Positions 24,554 through 34,420 are shown, counted from the first letter of the stretch. The stretch is DNA of 64,000 nucleotides from Microbulbifer sp. TB1203 (GCF_030997045.1 NZ_CP116899.1:3248001-3312000); one strand, 5' to 3'. Translations and numbers: made by a program. Notes: a model not told the origin generated them from the letters alone.

Positions 24554-25315
24554 TTACTTTGAGCCTGTTCGTTGCCGAACCGCTTCAAACAGACATACAC
24601 CGGTAGCTACCGAGACATTCAAACTGCTCACCTCCCCGGCCATGGGGATCCTGATCAGGTGGTCGCAGTTTTCCCGGGTCAGCCGGCGCAGACCGGAACC
24701 CTCGGCGCCCATTACCAGGGCCATGGGGCCTGTGAGCTGGCTCTGGTAGATATCCTGCTCCGCCTCCCCGGCAGCGCCGAAAATCCATATTCCCGCCTGC
24801 TGTAACTGCTGCAATGTGCGCGCTAAATTTGTGACGGTGACAAAGGGCAGCACTTCCGCGGCGCCGCAGGCGACTTTTCTGGCGGTGGGTGTCAGGCCGG
24901 CGGATTTGTCCTTGGGGGCGATCACGGCGTGTACGCCGGCGGCCTCGGCGGTGCGCAGGCAGGCACCGAGGTTGTGGGGGTCGGTGACGCCGTCGAGGAC
25001 CAGCAGGAACGGGGCTTCGGACTTCTGTTCCAGTTCCTGCAAGAGATCTTTCAGAAAGCGCTCGTCGTGAACTTTGGTTTCGCCGACGCAAAGGGCGATC
25101 ACGCCCTGGTGGTTGCCTTCGTCGCCGGCTTTTTCGTCCAGGGTGCGGCGGTCGACAAAGCGCAGGGGAATATCGTTTTGTTCCGCCTGTTTGAGAATTT
25201 TCTGCAGGCGCTGGTCTTTGCGGCCGCGCAACAGGAGTAGCTCCTGTACTTGTTGGGGGGAGCCTTTCAGCAGTGCTTGTACGGCGTGGAGGCCGTAGAT
25301 GATTTCCTTGGACAT
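24554..25315 (-). CDS. rlmB: 23S rRNA (guanosine-2'-O-)-methyltransferase
   Basis: RlmB methylates G2251 of 23S rRNA. The 253-residue SpoU-family protein has an L30e-like N-terminal RNA-binding domain (EIIYGLHAVQALLKGSPQQV) and a knotted SAM domain with LLVLDGVTDPHNLGACLRTA, MALVMGAEGSGLRRL and IPMAGEVSSLNVSVATGVCL. It follows rnr on the same strand, the standard gene order. Confidence 0.95.
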   Translation of the reverse strand: MSKEIIYGLHAVQALLKGSPQQVQELLLLRGRKDQRLQKILKQAEQNDIPLRFVDRRTLDEKAGDEGNHQGVIALCVGETKVHDERFLKDLLQELEQKSEAPFLLVLDGVTDPHNLGACLRTAEAAGVHAVIAPKDKSAGLTPTARKVACGAAEVLPFVTVTNLARTLQQLQQAGIWIFGAAGEAEQDIYQSQLTGPMALVMGAEGSGLRRLTRENCDHLIRIPMAGEVSSLNVSVATGVCLFEAVRQRTGSK

Positions 25316-25366
25316 TGGTGTTATTTACTGACGATGTGGCGGGATTGGGAATACCCTCTCCCCCGG

Positions 25367-25392
25367 CCCCTCTCCCGCAAGCGGGAGAGGGG
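25367..25392. repeat. CCCCTCTCCCGC-AA-GCGGGAGAGGGG hairpin
   Basis: Perfect 12-base arms with an AA loop lie between rnr and rlmB. This sequence type is a widely scattered intergenic hairpin in proteobacteria. On the minus transcript it would fold without a T run and may modulate rlmB relative to rnr. Confidence 0.75.
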
Positions 25393-25451
25393 AGCTAATC
25401 TTTCAGGCTTTGTAGCGCTTATCCGCTCTACAGTTTTCCCGAAAACCGATA

Positions 25452-25873
25452 TTACTTTTTCTTCTTGCCCTTAGCGGCTTTTTTCTTTTTCCCCTTACCG
25501 TTTTTGGCACCGGCCTTTTCCGCTTTTTGTGCGGCCTTGCGCGCGGCTACCGACGGGCGCTTGCCACCCTTGCGGGTTGGGGTGCGTTTGGGGCCGCGCT
25601 TTTTGCGCGGGGCTTCCCCCTCTTCCGGGGCGGGTGTTTTTTCCGGCTGGGCCTCTACCGGTTGCGCTTCGGTGGAGCCGACTTTGCGTTTGCGGAAGGG
25701 CGTCGCCTTCCCCGGGATTTCCTCGCGCCTGGTCCAGGGGCTGGTCTTTCCCTCCTTTCCTTTCGGGGTTTTTCCGGCGGCGTCTCGGCCTCGCCTTTCG
25801 CGCTCGCGCTGGTGCTCCACGGCCATTTCCATAGCGCGCGCGCTAACTTGCGGATTTTCCCTGGGCTTTTTTG
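25452..25873 (-). other. Alternative (-1 frame) Lys-rich tail of ribonuclease R
   Basis: In the -1 frame relative to rnr, reading is open from the A9 run (25882-25874) to a stop at 25452. It gives a basic tail with TKKPRENPQVSARAMEMAVE at its start and KNGKGKKKKAAKGKKKK at its end. RNase R proteins usually end in exactly this sort of Lys-rich tail. The zero-frame tail stops at 25655 with SAPPKRNR and is also basic. Either the A9 run carries an indel (natural or sequencing), or ribosomes slip on A AAA AAA. The tail is 140 residues. Confidence 0.5.
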
Positions 25874-28153
25874 TTTTTTTTTATTCTTGCTCAGCAGCTC
25901 GCCGAAGGCGAAGTCCACCTTGCGCTCTTCGAGATCCACCCGCGCCACCTGCACGGTGACCAGGTCTCCCAGATGATACCGGGCGCCGCTGCGCTCGCCG
26001 ATCAGGCGCTGGTGGGCCTGTTCAAAGCGGTAATAGTCCTTGGGCAGGGCGGTGACATGGACCAGGCCCTCCACGTAGAGATCCTCCAGCTCCACGAACA
26101 GGCCGAATCCGGTAACGGCGCTGACCACGCCACGGTAGACCTCGCCGACATGGTCCTGCAGGTACTCGCATTTGAGCCAGCTGACCACATCGCGGGTGGC
26201 GTCGTCGGCGCGGCGCTCGGTCATGGAGCAATGCTCGCCCAGTTGCACCATGGCGGGCATATCGTAGGGGAGGATGCGCTCCCGCGGCAGCGCCTTGGCC
26301 CCAGGCTCTACATGGATCTTTTTTTCCACCATGCGCTCATTGGCGCTGCCATTGCGGATCAGCCAGCGCAGGGCGCGATGCAGCAGCAGGTCCGGGTAGC
26401 GGCGGATGGGAGAGGTGAAATGGGCGTAGGCGTGATAGTCGAGGCCAAAGTGGCCGCGGTTTTCCGGCTGGTAGACCGCCTGATTCATGGAGCGCAACAG
26501 CATCATCTGAATAATGTGCGCGTCCGGGCGCCCCTCCACGGATTCCAGCAGTGCCTGGAAGTCCTTGGGCTGGGGTTCGGCGCCGCCGGGGAGGCGCAGG
26601 CCCAGTTCGCCCAGGTATTCGCGGAGGTTGCTGAGTTTCTCCTGCTTGGGGGTATCGTGCACCCGGTAGAGTATCGGCAGTTCGGACAGCTCCATCAACT
26701 CCGCGGCGCAGACGTTGGCGGCGAGCATGCACTCCTCGATCAGCTTGTGGGCGTCGTTGCGCTGCACCGGGACTATGCGCTCGATCTTGCGGCTCTCATC
26801 GAAAATAATCCGCGTCTCGGTGGTTTCGAAGTCGATGGCGCCGCGGCGGTCGCGGGCCCCGCGCAGGGCCTTGTAGAGGTCGTGCAGGTTGTCCAGGTGC
26901 GGGGTGAGCGCGGCGAATTGCTTGCGCAGGCCGCTGCTGCGCTTGCCGCGCTCCTCGATCATCTGCCCTACCTGGGAGTAGGTGAGGCGCGCGTGGCTGC
27001 GCATCACTCCCTCGAAGAAGCGGTAATCGAGGATGCGGCCGTCGACGTCGATGTGCATCTCGCACACCATGCACAGCCGGTCCACGTCGGGGTTGAGGGA
27101 ACAGAGGCCATTGGACAACTTCTCCGGCAGCATGGGCACTACGAAGTCCGGGAAGTAAACCGAGTTGCCGCGGCTGTGGGCTTCCTCGTCCAGGGCGCTG
27201 CCGGGGCGCACATAGTGGGAGACGTCGGCGATGGCCACCAGCAGTTTCCAACTGCCGTCCTTTAATACCTCGCAGAAGACGGCATCGTCGAAGTCGCGGG
27301 CGTCCTCGCCGTCGATGGTGACCAGCGGCAGCTGGCGCAGGTCGACCCTGTGGACCTTGTCCTCTTCTCTCACCTCGTCGGCAATGGCGTCCACTTCGCT
27401 CTGGAGTCCCGCCGGCCAGGTATGGGGGATACCGTAGTTACGGATGGCGACATCGATTTCCATGCCCGGCGCCAGGTGGTCGCCGAGCACTTCCGTTACT
27501 TCGCCCTGGGGCAGACTGGTGCGGCTGGGTTGGGTGACGACATTCACCACCACATACTGGCCGTGACTGGCGCCGGCGGTCTTTTCCGCCGCCACCATGA
27601 TGTCCAGGTTGATGCGCGGGTTGTCCGGGCGCACGAAGCAGATGCCGTTCTCGCGGAACAGGCGACCGGCCAGCTCCCGGGTGTTGTGCTTGATCACCCG
27701 CACCACCGCCGCTTCCCGCTTGCCGCGGAAGCCGCCGGGGGTCTCGCGCACCAGCACTTCGTCGCCGTCGAACACCTTGCGCATCTGGCGGTGGGAGAGA
27801 TAGAGGTCGTCGCCGCCATCCCGGGGGGAGACGAAGCCGAAGCCATCCCGGTGGCCGATGACGCGGCCGCGCACCAGGCTCATCTTGTCCAGCACGCCGA
27901 AGTCGCCGGCGCGGTTGCTGGCGATCTGGCCGTCGCGGGACATGGCGATCAGGCGTCGGCGCACCCCCTCGCGGCGGTCTTCGTCCTGGATATCCAGGGC
28001 GTCGGCCACCGTCTCCCAGGATACCGGGCCCGGCTGCTGCTCCAGCAGTTGCAGCAGGTACTCGCGGCTGGGAACGGGTTTCTCGTACTTCTCGGCCTCG
28101 CGCTCGGCGTGGGGATCGGCCTGGGTGTGGTGTGTGGGTTTCTTTTGAGTCAA
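25655..28153 (-). CDS. rnr: Ribonuclease R
   Basis: RNase R is a processive 3'-5' exoribonuclease that degrades structured RNA. As read, the product is 832 residues. It has the N-terminal winged helix (SREYLLQLLEQQPGPVSWET), cold-shock domains (GFGFVSPRDGGDDLYLS), the RNB catalytic centre (TIDGEDARDFDDAVF with its metal Asp residues, SHYVRPGSALDEEA) and a C-terminal S1 domain (YRGVVSAVTGFGLFVELEDL). The start is probably TTG 28153 (MTQKKPTHHTQ); the longer frame to 28405 overlaps the tRNA promoter region and is rejected. The 3' end is uncertain because of the A9 run described for 25452-25873. Confidence 0.92.
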   Translation of the reverse strand: MTQKKPTHHTQADPHAEREAEKYEKPVPSREYLLQLLEQQPGPVSWETVADALDIQDEDRREGVRRRLIAMSRDGQIASNRAGDFGVLDKMSLVRGRVIGHRDGFGFVSPRDGGDDLYLSHRQMRKVFDGDEVLVRETPGGFRGKREAAVVRVIKHNTRELAGRLFRENGICFVRPDNPRINLDIMVAAEKTAGASHGQYVVVNVVTQPSRTSLPQGEVTEVLGDHLAPGMEIDVAIRNYGIPHTWPAGLQSEVDAIADEVREEDKVHRVDLRQLPLVTIDGEDARDFDDAVFCEVLKDGSWKLLVAIADVSHYVRPGSALDEEAHSRGNSVYFPDFVVPMLPEKLSNGLCSLNPDVDRLCMVCEMHIDVDGRILDYRFFEGVMRSHARLTYSQVGQMIEERGKRSSGLRKQFAALTPHLDNLHDLYKALRGARDRRGAIDFETTETRIIFDESRKIERIVPVQRNDAHKLIEECMLAANVCAAELMELSELPILYRVHDTPKQEKLSNLREYLGELGLRLPGGAEPQPKDFQALLESVEGRPDAHIIQMMLLRSMNQAVYQPENRGHFGLDYHAYAHFTSPIRRYPDLLLHRALRWLIRNGSANERMVEKKIHVEPGAKALPRERILPYDMPAMVQLGEHCSMTERRADDATRDVVSWLKCEYLQDHVGEVYRGVVSAVTGFGLFVELEDLYVEGLVHVTALPKDYYRFEQAHQRLIGERSGARYHLGDLVTVQVARVDLEERKVDFAFGELLSKNKKKQKSPGKIRKLARALWKWPWSTSASAKGEAETPPEKPRKERRERPAPGPGARKSRGRRRPSANAKSAPPKRNR

Positions 28154-28354
28154 AGCAGCATCCGTTGTTCGAGGTGACCGCCGGTCTGCGGCGGCTCCCG
28201 GGACAGGGTCCGGGGATTGGTAGATTGCGACACGGGGCTCGGCCAGTAACGGCGCCAAGGGCCGCGGCAGAAGGTCGCATTGCAGGCAGTATAAGCCATT
28301 TCCCGCCCTATCCCGACTCCCGCGAACGACGACGAAGCAAACGCAAATTGACCG

Positions 28355-28383
28355 TTGACACCCCCGGGGCAAATCTCTATAGT
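28355..28383 (+). promoter_or_regulatory. Sigma-70 promoter of tRNA-Leu
   Basis: TTGACA (28355-28360), a 17-base spacer and TATAGT (28378-28383) is a near-consensus promoter. The -10 box is followed by a GC-rich discriminator (TCGCGACC), as expected for stable RNA genes. Confidence 0.85.
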
Positions 28384-28415
28384 TCGCGACCTCAACGGGG
28401 CACACCGTTGAATTT

Positions 28416-28502
28416 GCCCAGGTGGCGGAATTGGTAGACGCGCTAGCTTCAGGTGCTAGTGGCCTTACGGTCGTGGAAGTTCAAGTCTTCTCCTGGGCAC
28501 CA
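28416..28502 (+). tRNA. tRNA-Leu (anticodon CAG)
   Basis: The 87-base sequence folds as a class II tRNA. The acceptor stem is GCCCAGG/CCTGGGC with discriminator A and encoded CCA. The D-loop contains TTGGTAGACGC, the anticodon stem CTAGC/GCTAG encloses TTCAGGT (anticodon CAG), a long variable arm follows, and the T-loop is TTCAAGT. It decodes CUG. Confidence 0.97.
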
Positions 28503-28510
28503 TATTCAAA

Positions 28511-28542
28511 AAAGGCCGACTCGCGAGAGTCGGCCTTTTTAT
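28511..28542 (+). terminator. Rho-independent terminator after tRNA-Leu
   Basis: AAAGGCCGACTC and GAGTCGGCCTTT form a perfect 12-base stem with loop GCGA, followed by more T residues. It lies 8 bases after the tRNA CCA end. Confidence 0.92.
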
Positions 28543-28795
28543 TTGGCCTCGTCACCACTAAGCCAAGGCCAGGCACCGCTGCCGGTGGCCATTCGGGAAA
28601 AAGCCTGATCGGCACAAATCGGCAGGACAGCCGATTTGGACGCCGTAGGCGCCCGAAGGGCAAGGGCCATGGATGGCCCGAGTCAATCATTTCCCAAACA
28701 GCCACCGGCATCGGGGCCTTCGCATCAAACTCCAGTATTCTTCTCCGGCCCCCGGGGTGAGTAGTCACTGACTCTCACCGAAATCCCATGCCGCA

Positions 28796-31459
28796 TCATC
28801 CGGTGTTGCGCATCCCCGCGGCGATTCCCGCGATGGTTACCATCAACGCACTTTCCAGCACCGGGTCCGCGTCCCGTTCGCGCAGGCGGGCCATCAGTTC
28901 CGCCTGCAGCAGATGCAGCGGATCGGTATAGGGATCGCGCACGCGGATCGACCAGCGCATCACCGGGTTGTTGTCGAGGAGGCTGTCGTGGCCGGTGAGG
29001 CGGTGCAGTGCTGCCACGGTGTCGGCCAGGTGCTCGCGCAGTGTGTCGCCGAGGCGGATCAGCTCCTTCTCGTCAGTAAGCCGCTCCTCGTACCAGGACG
29101 CGACCCGGGTGTCGGTCTTGGCGAGCACCATCTCCAGCATATCCACGGCGCCCTGAAAGAAGGGCCACTGCTCGTCCATCGCGCGCAATATTTCCGTTTC
29201 CTCGCCGCTGGCCAGCGCGCTTTCCAGCGCCGCGCCGGTGCCCAGCCAGGCGGGCAACATCAGGCGGATCTGCGTCCAGGCGAACACCCAGGGAATGGCG
29301 CGCAGGGTTTCCACCCCGCCGCCGGGTTTGCGCCGCGCCGGGCGGCTGCCCAGGGCCAGGCGGCTGAGTTCGGTTTCCGGGGTTACGGTACGCAGGTAGG
29401 CCACCAGTGCCGGATCGTCGCGCACCACCTGTCGGTAGCCGTCCACCGACACTTCGGTCAGGCGGTCCATTTCCGCGCGCCATTCCGGGCGCGGTTCCGC
29501 CGGCGGCATCAGTGTGGCTTCCAGGGTGGCGGCCACATACTGCTCCAGGTTGTAGGCCGCCAGCGAGGGGCGGCCGTATTTGACTCGGATCATTTCGCCC
29601 TGTTCGGTGACGCGGATGCGGCCGGCCACCGAGCCCGGCGGCTGCGACAGCAGTGCCATGCGGGTCGGTGCCCCGCCCCGGGAAATGGAACCGCCGCGGC
29701 CGTGGAACAGGGTCAGTGGAATACCGTGTTCGTGGAAAATCGCCGTGAGCTTTTCCTGGGTGCGGAACTGGGCCCAGGCGGCGCCGAGGAAGCCGGCGTC
29801 CTTGGCGGAATCGGAATAGCCGATCATCACTTCCTGACCGTCGCTCACACGCTGTTTGTACAGCGGAATATCGAGCAGCGCGCGCATGGTGTCGCCGGCG
29901 TTGTTGAGGTCATCGAGGGTTTCAAATAGCGGCACTACGCGCATCGGCTGGCGCACACCGGCGATTTTCTGCAACAGCATCACGGCGAGCACATCGGAAG
30001 ACGTCCTCGCCATGGAAATCACATAGGCGCCGAGCCCTTCCGGTCCCTGCTCCGCGATCACCTTGCAGGTGTCCAGCACCTCGCGCACGTCTTCATCACA
30101 AAGATCGCTGTGATAGAAGGCCTCGTCCACCAGCGGACGCCGGCTCTCCAATTCGGTGAGCAGGAACTGCTGTTTCTGTGTCTCGTCCCAGTCCGCATAA
30201 CCACCAAGGTCCAGATAGCGGGTGATGGCGTCCAGCGTGTCGATATGGCGGGTGGACTCCTGGCGGATATCCAGGCACAGCAGCGTGATGCCGAAACAGT
30301 TGAGCCGGCGCAGTGTGTCCTTGAGCTGGCCGTCGGCGACAGCGGACAGGCCCACCGCGCGCAGGGAGCGGTCTATCAGGCTCAGCTCGTCGAACAGTTG
30401 CCGGCCGCTGGTGTAGCCCTCGCCTTCCGGTTCCGGGCGGGCGGCCACCCGGGCTTCCATCCGCGCCCGGGTGATGCGCAGGCGCTCGCGCACCTCGCGC
30501 AGTACCAGCCGGTAAGGTTCGTGGCTGGGGCCGGTGCGTTCCAGCAGTTCGTCACTGGCCCGGTGCATGGACAGGTCCGCCAAAAGATTTTCCACATCCC
30601 GCAAGTACAGGTCGGCGGCCATCCAGCGGGCCAGCAGCAGCACCTGGCGGGTCACAGCGGCGGTGACATTGGGGTTGCCGTCCCGGTCCCCGCCCATCCA
30701 GGAGGCAAAGCGGATCGGCACCCAGTCCGCGGGCAACGGGTCCAGGCCGGCGAGCGCCAGCTCCGCTTCAATCTCGCGCATACCCCGGGGCACCGCCTGC
30801 CAGAGGGACTGCTCGATGGTGGCGAAGCCCCATTTGGCCTCGTCCACCGGTGTCGGCCGCTCGCGGCGGATTTCGTCGGTACTCCAGGCGGAGAGAATCT
30901 GTTCGCGCAGGTAACGGCGCAGATCCTGCTCCTCTTCTTCGGTGAGATCGGGCCGGTCCAGGTCGGTGAGCAGGTCGGCGATCCGGTCGTACTTGCGGAT
31001 CAGGGTGCGGCGGGTGACCTCGGTGGGGTGGGCGGTGAGCACCAGCTCCACGGACAAGTCTTGCAGCACCGACTTGACCTTATCCTCGCCGACGCCGGCT
31101 TTTTTCAGCTCCGCCAGCACCTGGCGCAGGCCCCGGTCCGTATCCGGATCGCCGGGATAGCGCTGGTGATGGCGGTGCAGGCGTTCGCGGTGGCGCTGCT
31201 CGGCGATATTGGCCAGATTGAGGAACTGGCTGAATGCCCGCGCCACTTCCAGCAGTGTTTCGTCGTCGAGCGGGTCCAGCAGCTGGCGCAGGCGCTTCAC
31301 CGGCATCTCACCCTGGCTGCGGCTTTCCACGGCGGCTTGGCGGATGGTTTCAACTGTATCGAAAAGTTGCTCGCCGGCCTGCTCCCGCAGTACCGCGCCG
31401 AGCTCCTCGCCGAGCAGGCGGACGTCTTCTCGTAGAGGGGCGTTTTGGTCCTGGCTCAC
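28796..31459 (-). CDS. ppc: Phosphoenolpyruvate carboxylase
   Basis: Ppc carboxylates PEP to oxaloacetate to refill the TCA cycle. The 887-residue protein has the catalytic LTAHPTEVTRRTLIRK, SWMGGDRDGNPNVT, GYSDSAKDAGFLGAAW and the glycine loop FHGRGGSISRGG, and ends GMRNTG as nearly all family members do. GTG 31459 (VSQDQNAPLRED) was chosen because it follows GGGAG at 9 bases and gives the usual length; the in-frame ATG at 31510 adds 17 residues. Confidence 0.96.
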   Translation of the reverse strand: MSQDQNAPLREDVRLLGEELGAVLREQAGEQLFDTVETIRQAAVESRSQGEMPVKRLRQLLDPLDDETLLEVARAFSQFLNLANIAEQRHRERLHRHHQRYPGDPDTDRGLRQVLAELKKAGVGEDKVKSVLQDLSVELVLTAHPTEVTRRTLIRKYDRIADLLTDLDRPDLTEEEEQDLRRYLREQILSAWSTDEIRRERPTPVDEAKWGFATIEQSLWQAVPRGMREIEAELALAGLDPLPADWVPIRFASWMGGDRDGNPNVTAAVTRQVLLLARWMAADLYLRDVENLLADLSMHRASDELLERTGPSHEPYRLVLREVRERLRITRARMEARVAARPEPEGEGYTSGRQLFDELSLIDRSLRAVGLSAVADGQLKDTLRRLNCFGITLLCLDIRQESTRHIDTLDAITRYLDLGGYADWDETQKQQFLLTELESRRPLVDEAFYHSDLCDEDVREVLDTCKVIAEQGPEGLGAYVISMARTSSDVLAVMLLQKIAGVRQPMRVVPLFETLDDLNNAGDTMRALLDIPLYKQRVSDGQEVMIGYSDSAKDAGFLGAAWAQFRTQEKLTAIFHEHGIPLTLFHGRGGSISRGGAPTRMALLSQPPGSVAGRIRVTEQGEMIRVKYGRPSLAAYNLEQYVAATLEATLMPPAEPRPEWRAEMDRLTEVSVDGYRQVVRDDPALVAYLRTVTPETELSRLALGSRPARRKPGGGVETLRAIPWVFAWTQIRLMLPAWLGTGAALESALASGEETEILRAMDEQWPFFQGAVDMLEMVLAKTDTRVASWYEERLTDEKELIRLGDTLREHLADTVAALHRLTGHDSLLDNNPVMRWSIRVRDPYTDPLHLLQAELMARLRERDADPVLESALMVTIAGIAAGMRNTG

Positions 31460-31629
31460 GGGTTTATTCTCCCTGGTGGAACGATTTGGTGCATCTTCGC
31501 ATATTTCCACGAGGAAGCGTCGACCGCCTATTCAGGGCTCTTCAACCGACTCTCAGAGTGCATTTGTTTCCGTCATCGTCTGACGGCGCAGATACGGCCA
31601 CCGATTGAAGCCCTTCACCAGAGAGTCGC

Positions 31630-31841
31630 ATCTCCGGTGCATCCACACCTCCATACCGGCGCTGTACGGCGGCACCGCAGTGAAGATGCCCGGCTCTACC
31701 TAGGCGAAGCCCTCCACCGCATTCTGCACGGCAGACTCGAGGCCCTGGGCGGCCTGGGTGCCGTACAGACTGCAGCTCGTTACCTGTACCGGTAAAGACC
31801 AGAACGCTACCGATAAAGTCTGACTCCAAATAACTCAGTGA
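31630..31841 (-). pseudogene. Decayed third copy of the TpsA C-terminal tail
   Basis: The minus strand reads VFTGTGNELQSV, then in another frame TQAAQGLESAVQNAVEGFA, a stop, and VEPGIFTAVPPYSAG, then in the first frame GVDAPEMRLS. Each piece matches the C-terminal segment of the intact TpsA (ELQSIAGAQAAQGLKSAVQN, VDPGIFTAVPPYSAGVEVVN). Two frame changes and one in-frame stop make it non-functional. Similarity ends near 31841, at AACTCAGTGA in the second copy. Confidence 0.8.
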
Positions 31842-32500
31842 GCGGCAGAATCAAGGTCTCCTTACAGGACAAACGCAGCATGCAGATCTTCGACATAAAG
31901 ACAAAGTTCGTAACGAGCAACGCATCCCAACTCGCCCAGCCAGTAATCTTTACGTCAGAAATGCGATTCAGATCACCCCTTAGGGCTGAACGACTAGATG
32001 ATACTCTGAGAGTTAGTTAAAATTTCAGATCGTCGCAGCTGCGACAGGGAGTTACTCGCAGGGAACCTGACTACATGCTTTTGAATCCCCCGTCGAAACG
32101 GAAAACCACAGGCCGCCACCTGAATCTCGGCGAGTCCACTTTTCTGGCTCCTCCCACCTGTTGCGAATTGTCCACAGCCGCCTACTGCAGCTGGCCGAAA
32201 GCGATATCAAGCCAGGACCCGGGTCATTACAATATTTTCATCAGGCGAAGGTGTCTCTGCGCAACAAAGGTAAAGGCGCCCTTCGCATTCGAGGGAAACC
32301 ATTTAAAAGCAAGGTTAACGTCCTCTATTATAAAGGGCTAGGAATTCCACGAGCTTCAAACTCATAAGAACACAGACAATAATCGAGAATAAAATAAGAA
32401 AACAACAACACAGAGCTTTAAATACAAGTCATTTTATTATGACCACTGATAAAAACGCACTGAAATGGACCAAGTACAGCCAGCTTAAAAGGAATAGATC
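31842..32500. other. Low-coding region upstream of the FG-GAP lipoprotein
   Basis: No convincing gene is seen in 659 bases. Short open frames of 60-90 codons are present but lack ribosome sites or recognisable sequence. Base composition falls steadily toward AT near 32340-32480, which probably holds the promoter of the gene at 32501. Decayed remains of the accessory locus are likely. Confidence 0.5.
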
Positions 32501-34420
32501 ATGACCGTATCACACCAATACATAACGAGTTTGCTTGCTCAAGTGACGGGCAAGCTTTCAGTGCTGCTGCTAACGGTACTGCTTGCAGCCTGCGGTGGAG
32601 GCGGGGGCAGCAGCGATAATAGTGTTGGCAGCTCTTCCAGTAGCAGTTCCTCAAGCAGTAGCAGCTCGAGCAGCAGCTCCTCCAGCAGCGGCGGCGAGGA
32701 GCCGGAGCCTCCGCCGGAACAACCTACGCTAACCATGGAGCCCCAACCTATCAAAACCTTCCAGTTCAGCTGGGAGGCGGTAAACGGTGCGGAGGAATAT
32801 CACCTGCTCGAAAACCCGGACGGCGTATCCGGCTATGAACCCATCGCCAGTTTGGATGCGGAAACCACGGAATACGGGCTGATGGTCTTCCTGCCTGAAC
32901 GGATCAACGCCAGCTATATACTGCAGGCCTGTAACGACGCCGGCTGTACCGATTCCGATGAAGTCGCCGTAAGTGGCAACCTGGAGGAAGCCATAGGCTA
33001 TATAAAGGCATCCAATACCCAGGGCACCGAATATCTGGGTGAAATTTTCTTCGGCATCGTGTCCCTGTCTGCCGACGGCTCTACGCTCGCCGTAGGCGGC
33101 CCGGATGAAAGGAGCGCAGGTATTGGCGTCAATGGAAACCAGGATGATTTCAGCGCGGAGCAGAGCGGTGCCGTCTATGTCTTTACCCGGCAGGAAGGCA
33201 TCTGGCAGCAGCAGGCCTATCTGAAGGCCTCCAATGCCGAGGCCGAAGAGGACTTTGGGCACAGTGTGTCTCTCTCCGCCGATGGCAATACCCTGGCCGT
33301 AGGCGCGCGGCGGGAAGACAGTGCAGCTCGCGGAGTCGACGGCGATCAGGGCGACAACAGCACAGCAAACAGCGGCGCGGCCTATATCTTTGTCCGCAGC
33401 GAAGATAGCTGGCAACAGCAGGCCTACCTGAAAGCCTCCAATGGCGACATCGCAGACTTCTTTGGCCATTCTTTATCCTTATCCGCTGACGGCAAGGTCC
33501 TGGCCGTTGGGGCAACGGGTGAAGACAGTGCGGCAACCGGGATAGACGGAAACCAGAACGACAACAGCGCATCAAGAAGCGGCGCTGTGTACCTGTTTAC
33601 GCAGGTGGACGGCAACTGGCAGCAACAGGCTTACTTGAAGGCTTCCAATACGGACGGGGGGGAAAACCCGTGGGATGACGGGGACCGTTTCGGCTGGTCA
33701 CTGGCACTATCCGGCGACGGCAAAACCCTGGTTGTCGGAGCTATAGGCGAAGACAGCGGCGCCACCAGTATTGACGGTGATCAAAGCGATAACAGTATAA
33801 GTAGCGGAGGTGCCGCCTACGTCTATATCCAAAGCGGGGAGACATGGCGGCAGCAGGCATACCTGAAGTCTCCCAATACCAGTAACGGTGGTATCTTCGG
33901 CTGGCGCACGTCAATATCCGGGAACGGAAATACTATCGCAATAAGCAGCCGTGAGGACAGTGTTGACAGTGATCCCACCATCGACGGTGTTGTCTATGTA
34001 TTCGAGCGAAGTGGAGCGGAATGGCAAGAACCCGTCCGCTTGGTAGCTTCCAACGCCAGCACTGCTGGTGGATTCGGCAGCAGCCTTTCCCTGTCGACTG
34101 ATGGTAAAACACTCGCTATCGGTGCCGAGGAGGAGGAAAGTTTAGCTACAGGAATCAACGGCGACCAAAGCGGTGATTCAGCCAGGTTTAGTGGCGCCGC
34201 TTATTTATTTACGCTCGCCGATGGCAGTTGGCAACAACAAGCCTACATGAAGGCTTCCAATACAGATAAGAGTGATTGGTTCGGCAACTCGTTAGCACTA
34301 TCCGGCGACGGCAAGACTCTCGCGGTTTCCGCAACCCTGGAAGACAGTGCGGCAACAGGAATAAACGGGGACCAGGACGACAATAGCGCGCAGCAAAGTG
34401 GTGCAGTCTATCTGTATTAA
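32501..34420 (+). CDS. FG-GAP repeat lipoprotein 1 with polyserine linker
   Basis: The 639-residue protein has a lipoprotein signal (SVLLLTVLLAAC, lipid Cys31), a poly-Gly/polyserine linker at about 32-65, and an Fn3-like segment (TFQFSWEAVNGAEEYHLLEN). Seven repeats follow, each with a KASN-type start (AYLKASN), an SLSADGNTLAVGA-like strand and a DGDQGDNS acidic loop. This pattern fits FG-GAP/integrin-alpha-like repeats forming a seven-bladed propeller, with the acidic loops possibly binding calcium. A close paralogue lies in reverse orientation at 50663. The ribosome site AGGAAT precedes ATG 32501. Surface exposure is inferred. Confidence 0.85.
   Translation: MTVSHQYITSLLAQVTGKLSVLLLTVLLAACGGGGGSSDNSVGSSSSSSSSSSSSSSSSSSSSGGEEPEPPPEQPTLTMEPQPIKTFQFSWEAVNGAEEYHLLENPDGVSGYEPIASLDAETTEYGLMVFLPERINASYILQACNDAGCTDSDEVAVSGNLEEAIGYIKASNTQGTEYLGEIFFGIVSLSADGSTLAVGGPDERSAGIGVNGNQDDFSAEQSGAVYVFTRQEGIWQQQAYLKASNAEAEEDFGHSVSLSADGNTLAVGARREDSAARGVDGDQGDNSTANSGAAYIFVRSEDSWQQQAYLKASNGDIADFFGHSLSLSADGKVLAVGATGEDSAATGIDGNQNDNSASRSGAVYLFTQVDGNWQQQAYLKASNTDGGENPWDDGDRFGWSLALSGDGKTLVVGAIGEDSGATSIDGDQSDNSISSGGAAYVYIQSGETWRQQAYLKSPNTSNGGIFGWRTSISGNGNTIAISSREDSVDSDPTIDGVVYVFERSGAEWQEPVRLVASNASTAGGFGSSLSLSTDGKTLAIGAEEEESLATGINGDQSGDSARFSGAAYLFTLADGSWQQQAYMKASNTDKSDWFGNSLALSGDGKTLAVSATLEDSAATGINGDQDDNSAQQSGAVYLY

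Noticed and set aside
26337..28280. Additional minus-strand frames within rnr (for example 27438-28280)
   Set aside because: They are off-frame readings rich in Pro/Arg/Gly inside a verified coding region.
28154..28405. N-terminal extension of rnr to an ATG at 28405
   Set aside because: It would cover the tRNA-Leu promoter and adds Cys/Arg-rich sequence not typical of RNase R; TTG 28153 fits the known N-terminus better.
32075..32367. Small plus-strand frames of 68-88 codons upstream of lipoprotein 1
   Set aside because: No ribosome sites, no recognisable sequence, and overlapping alternatives in two frames.
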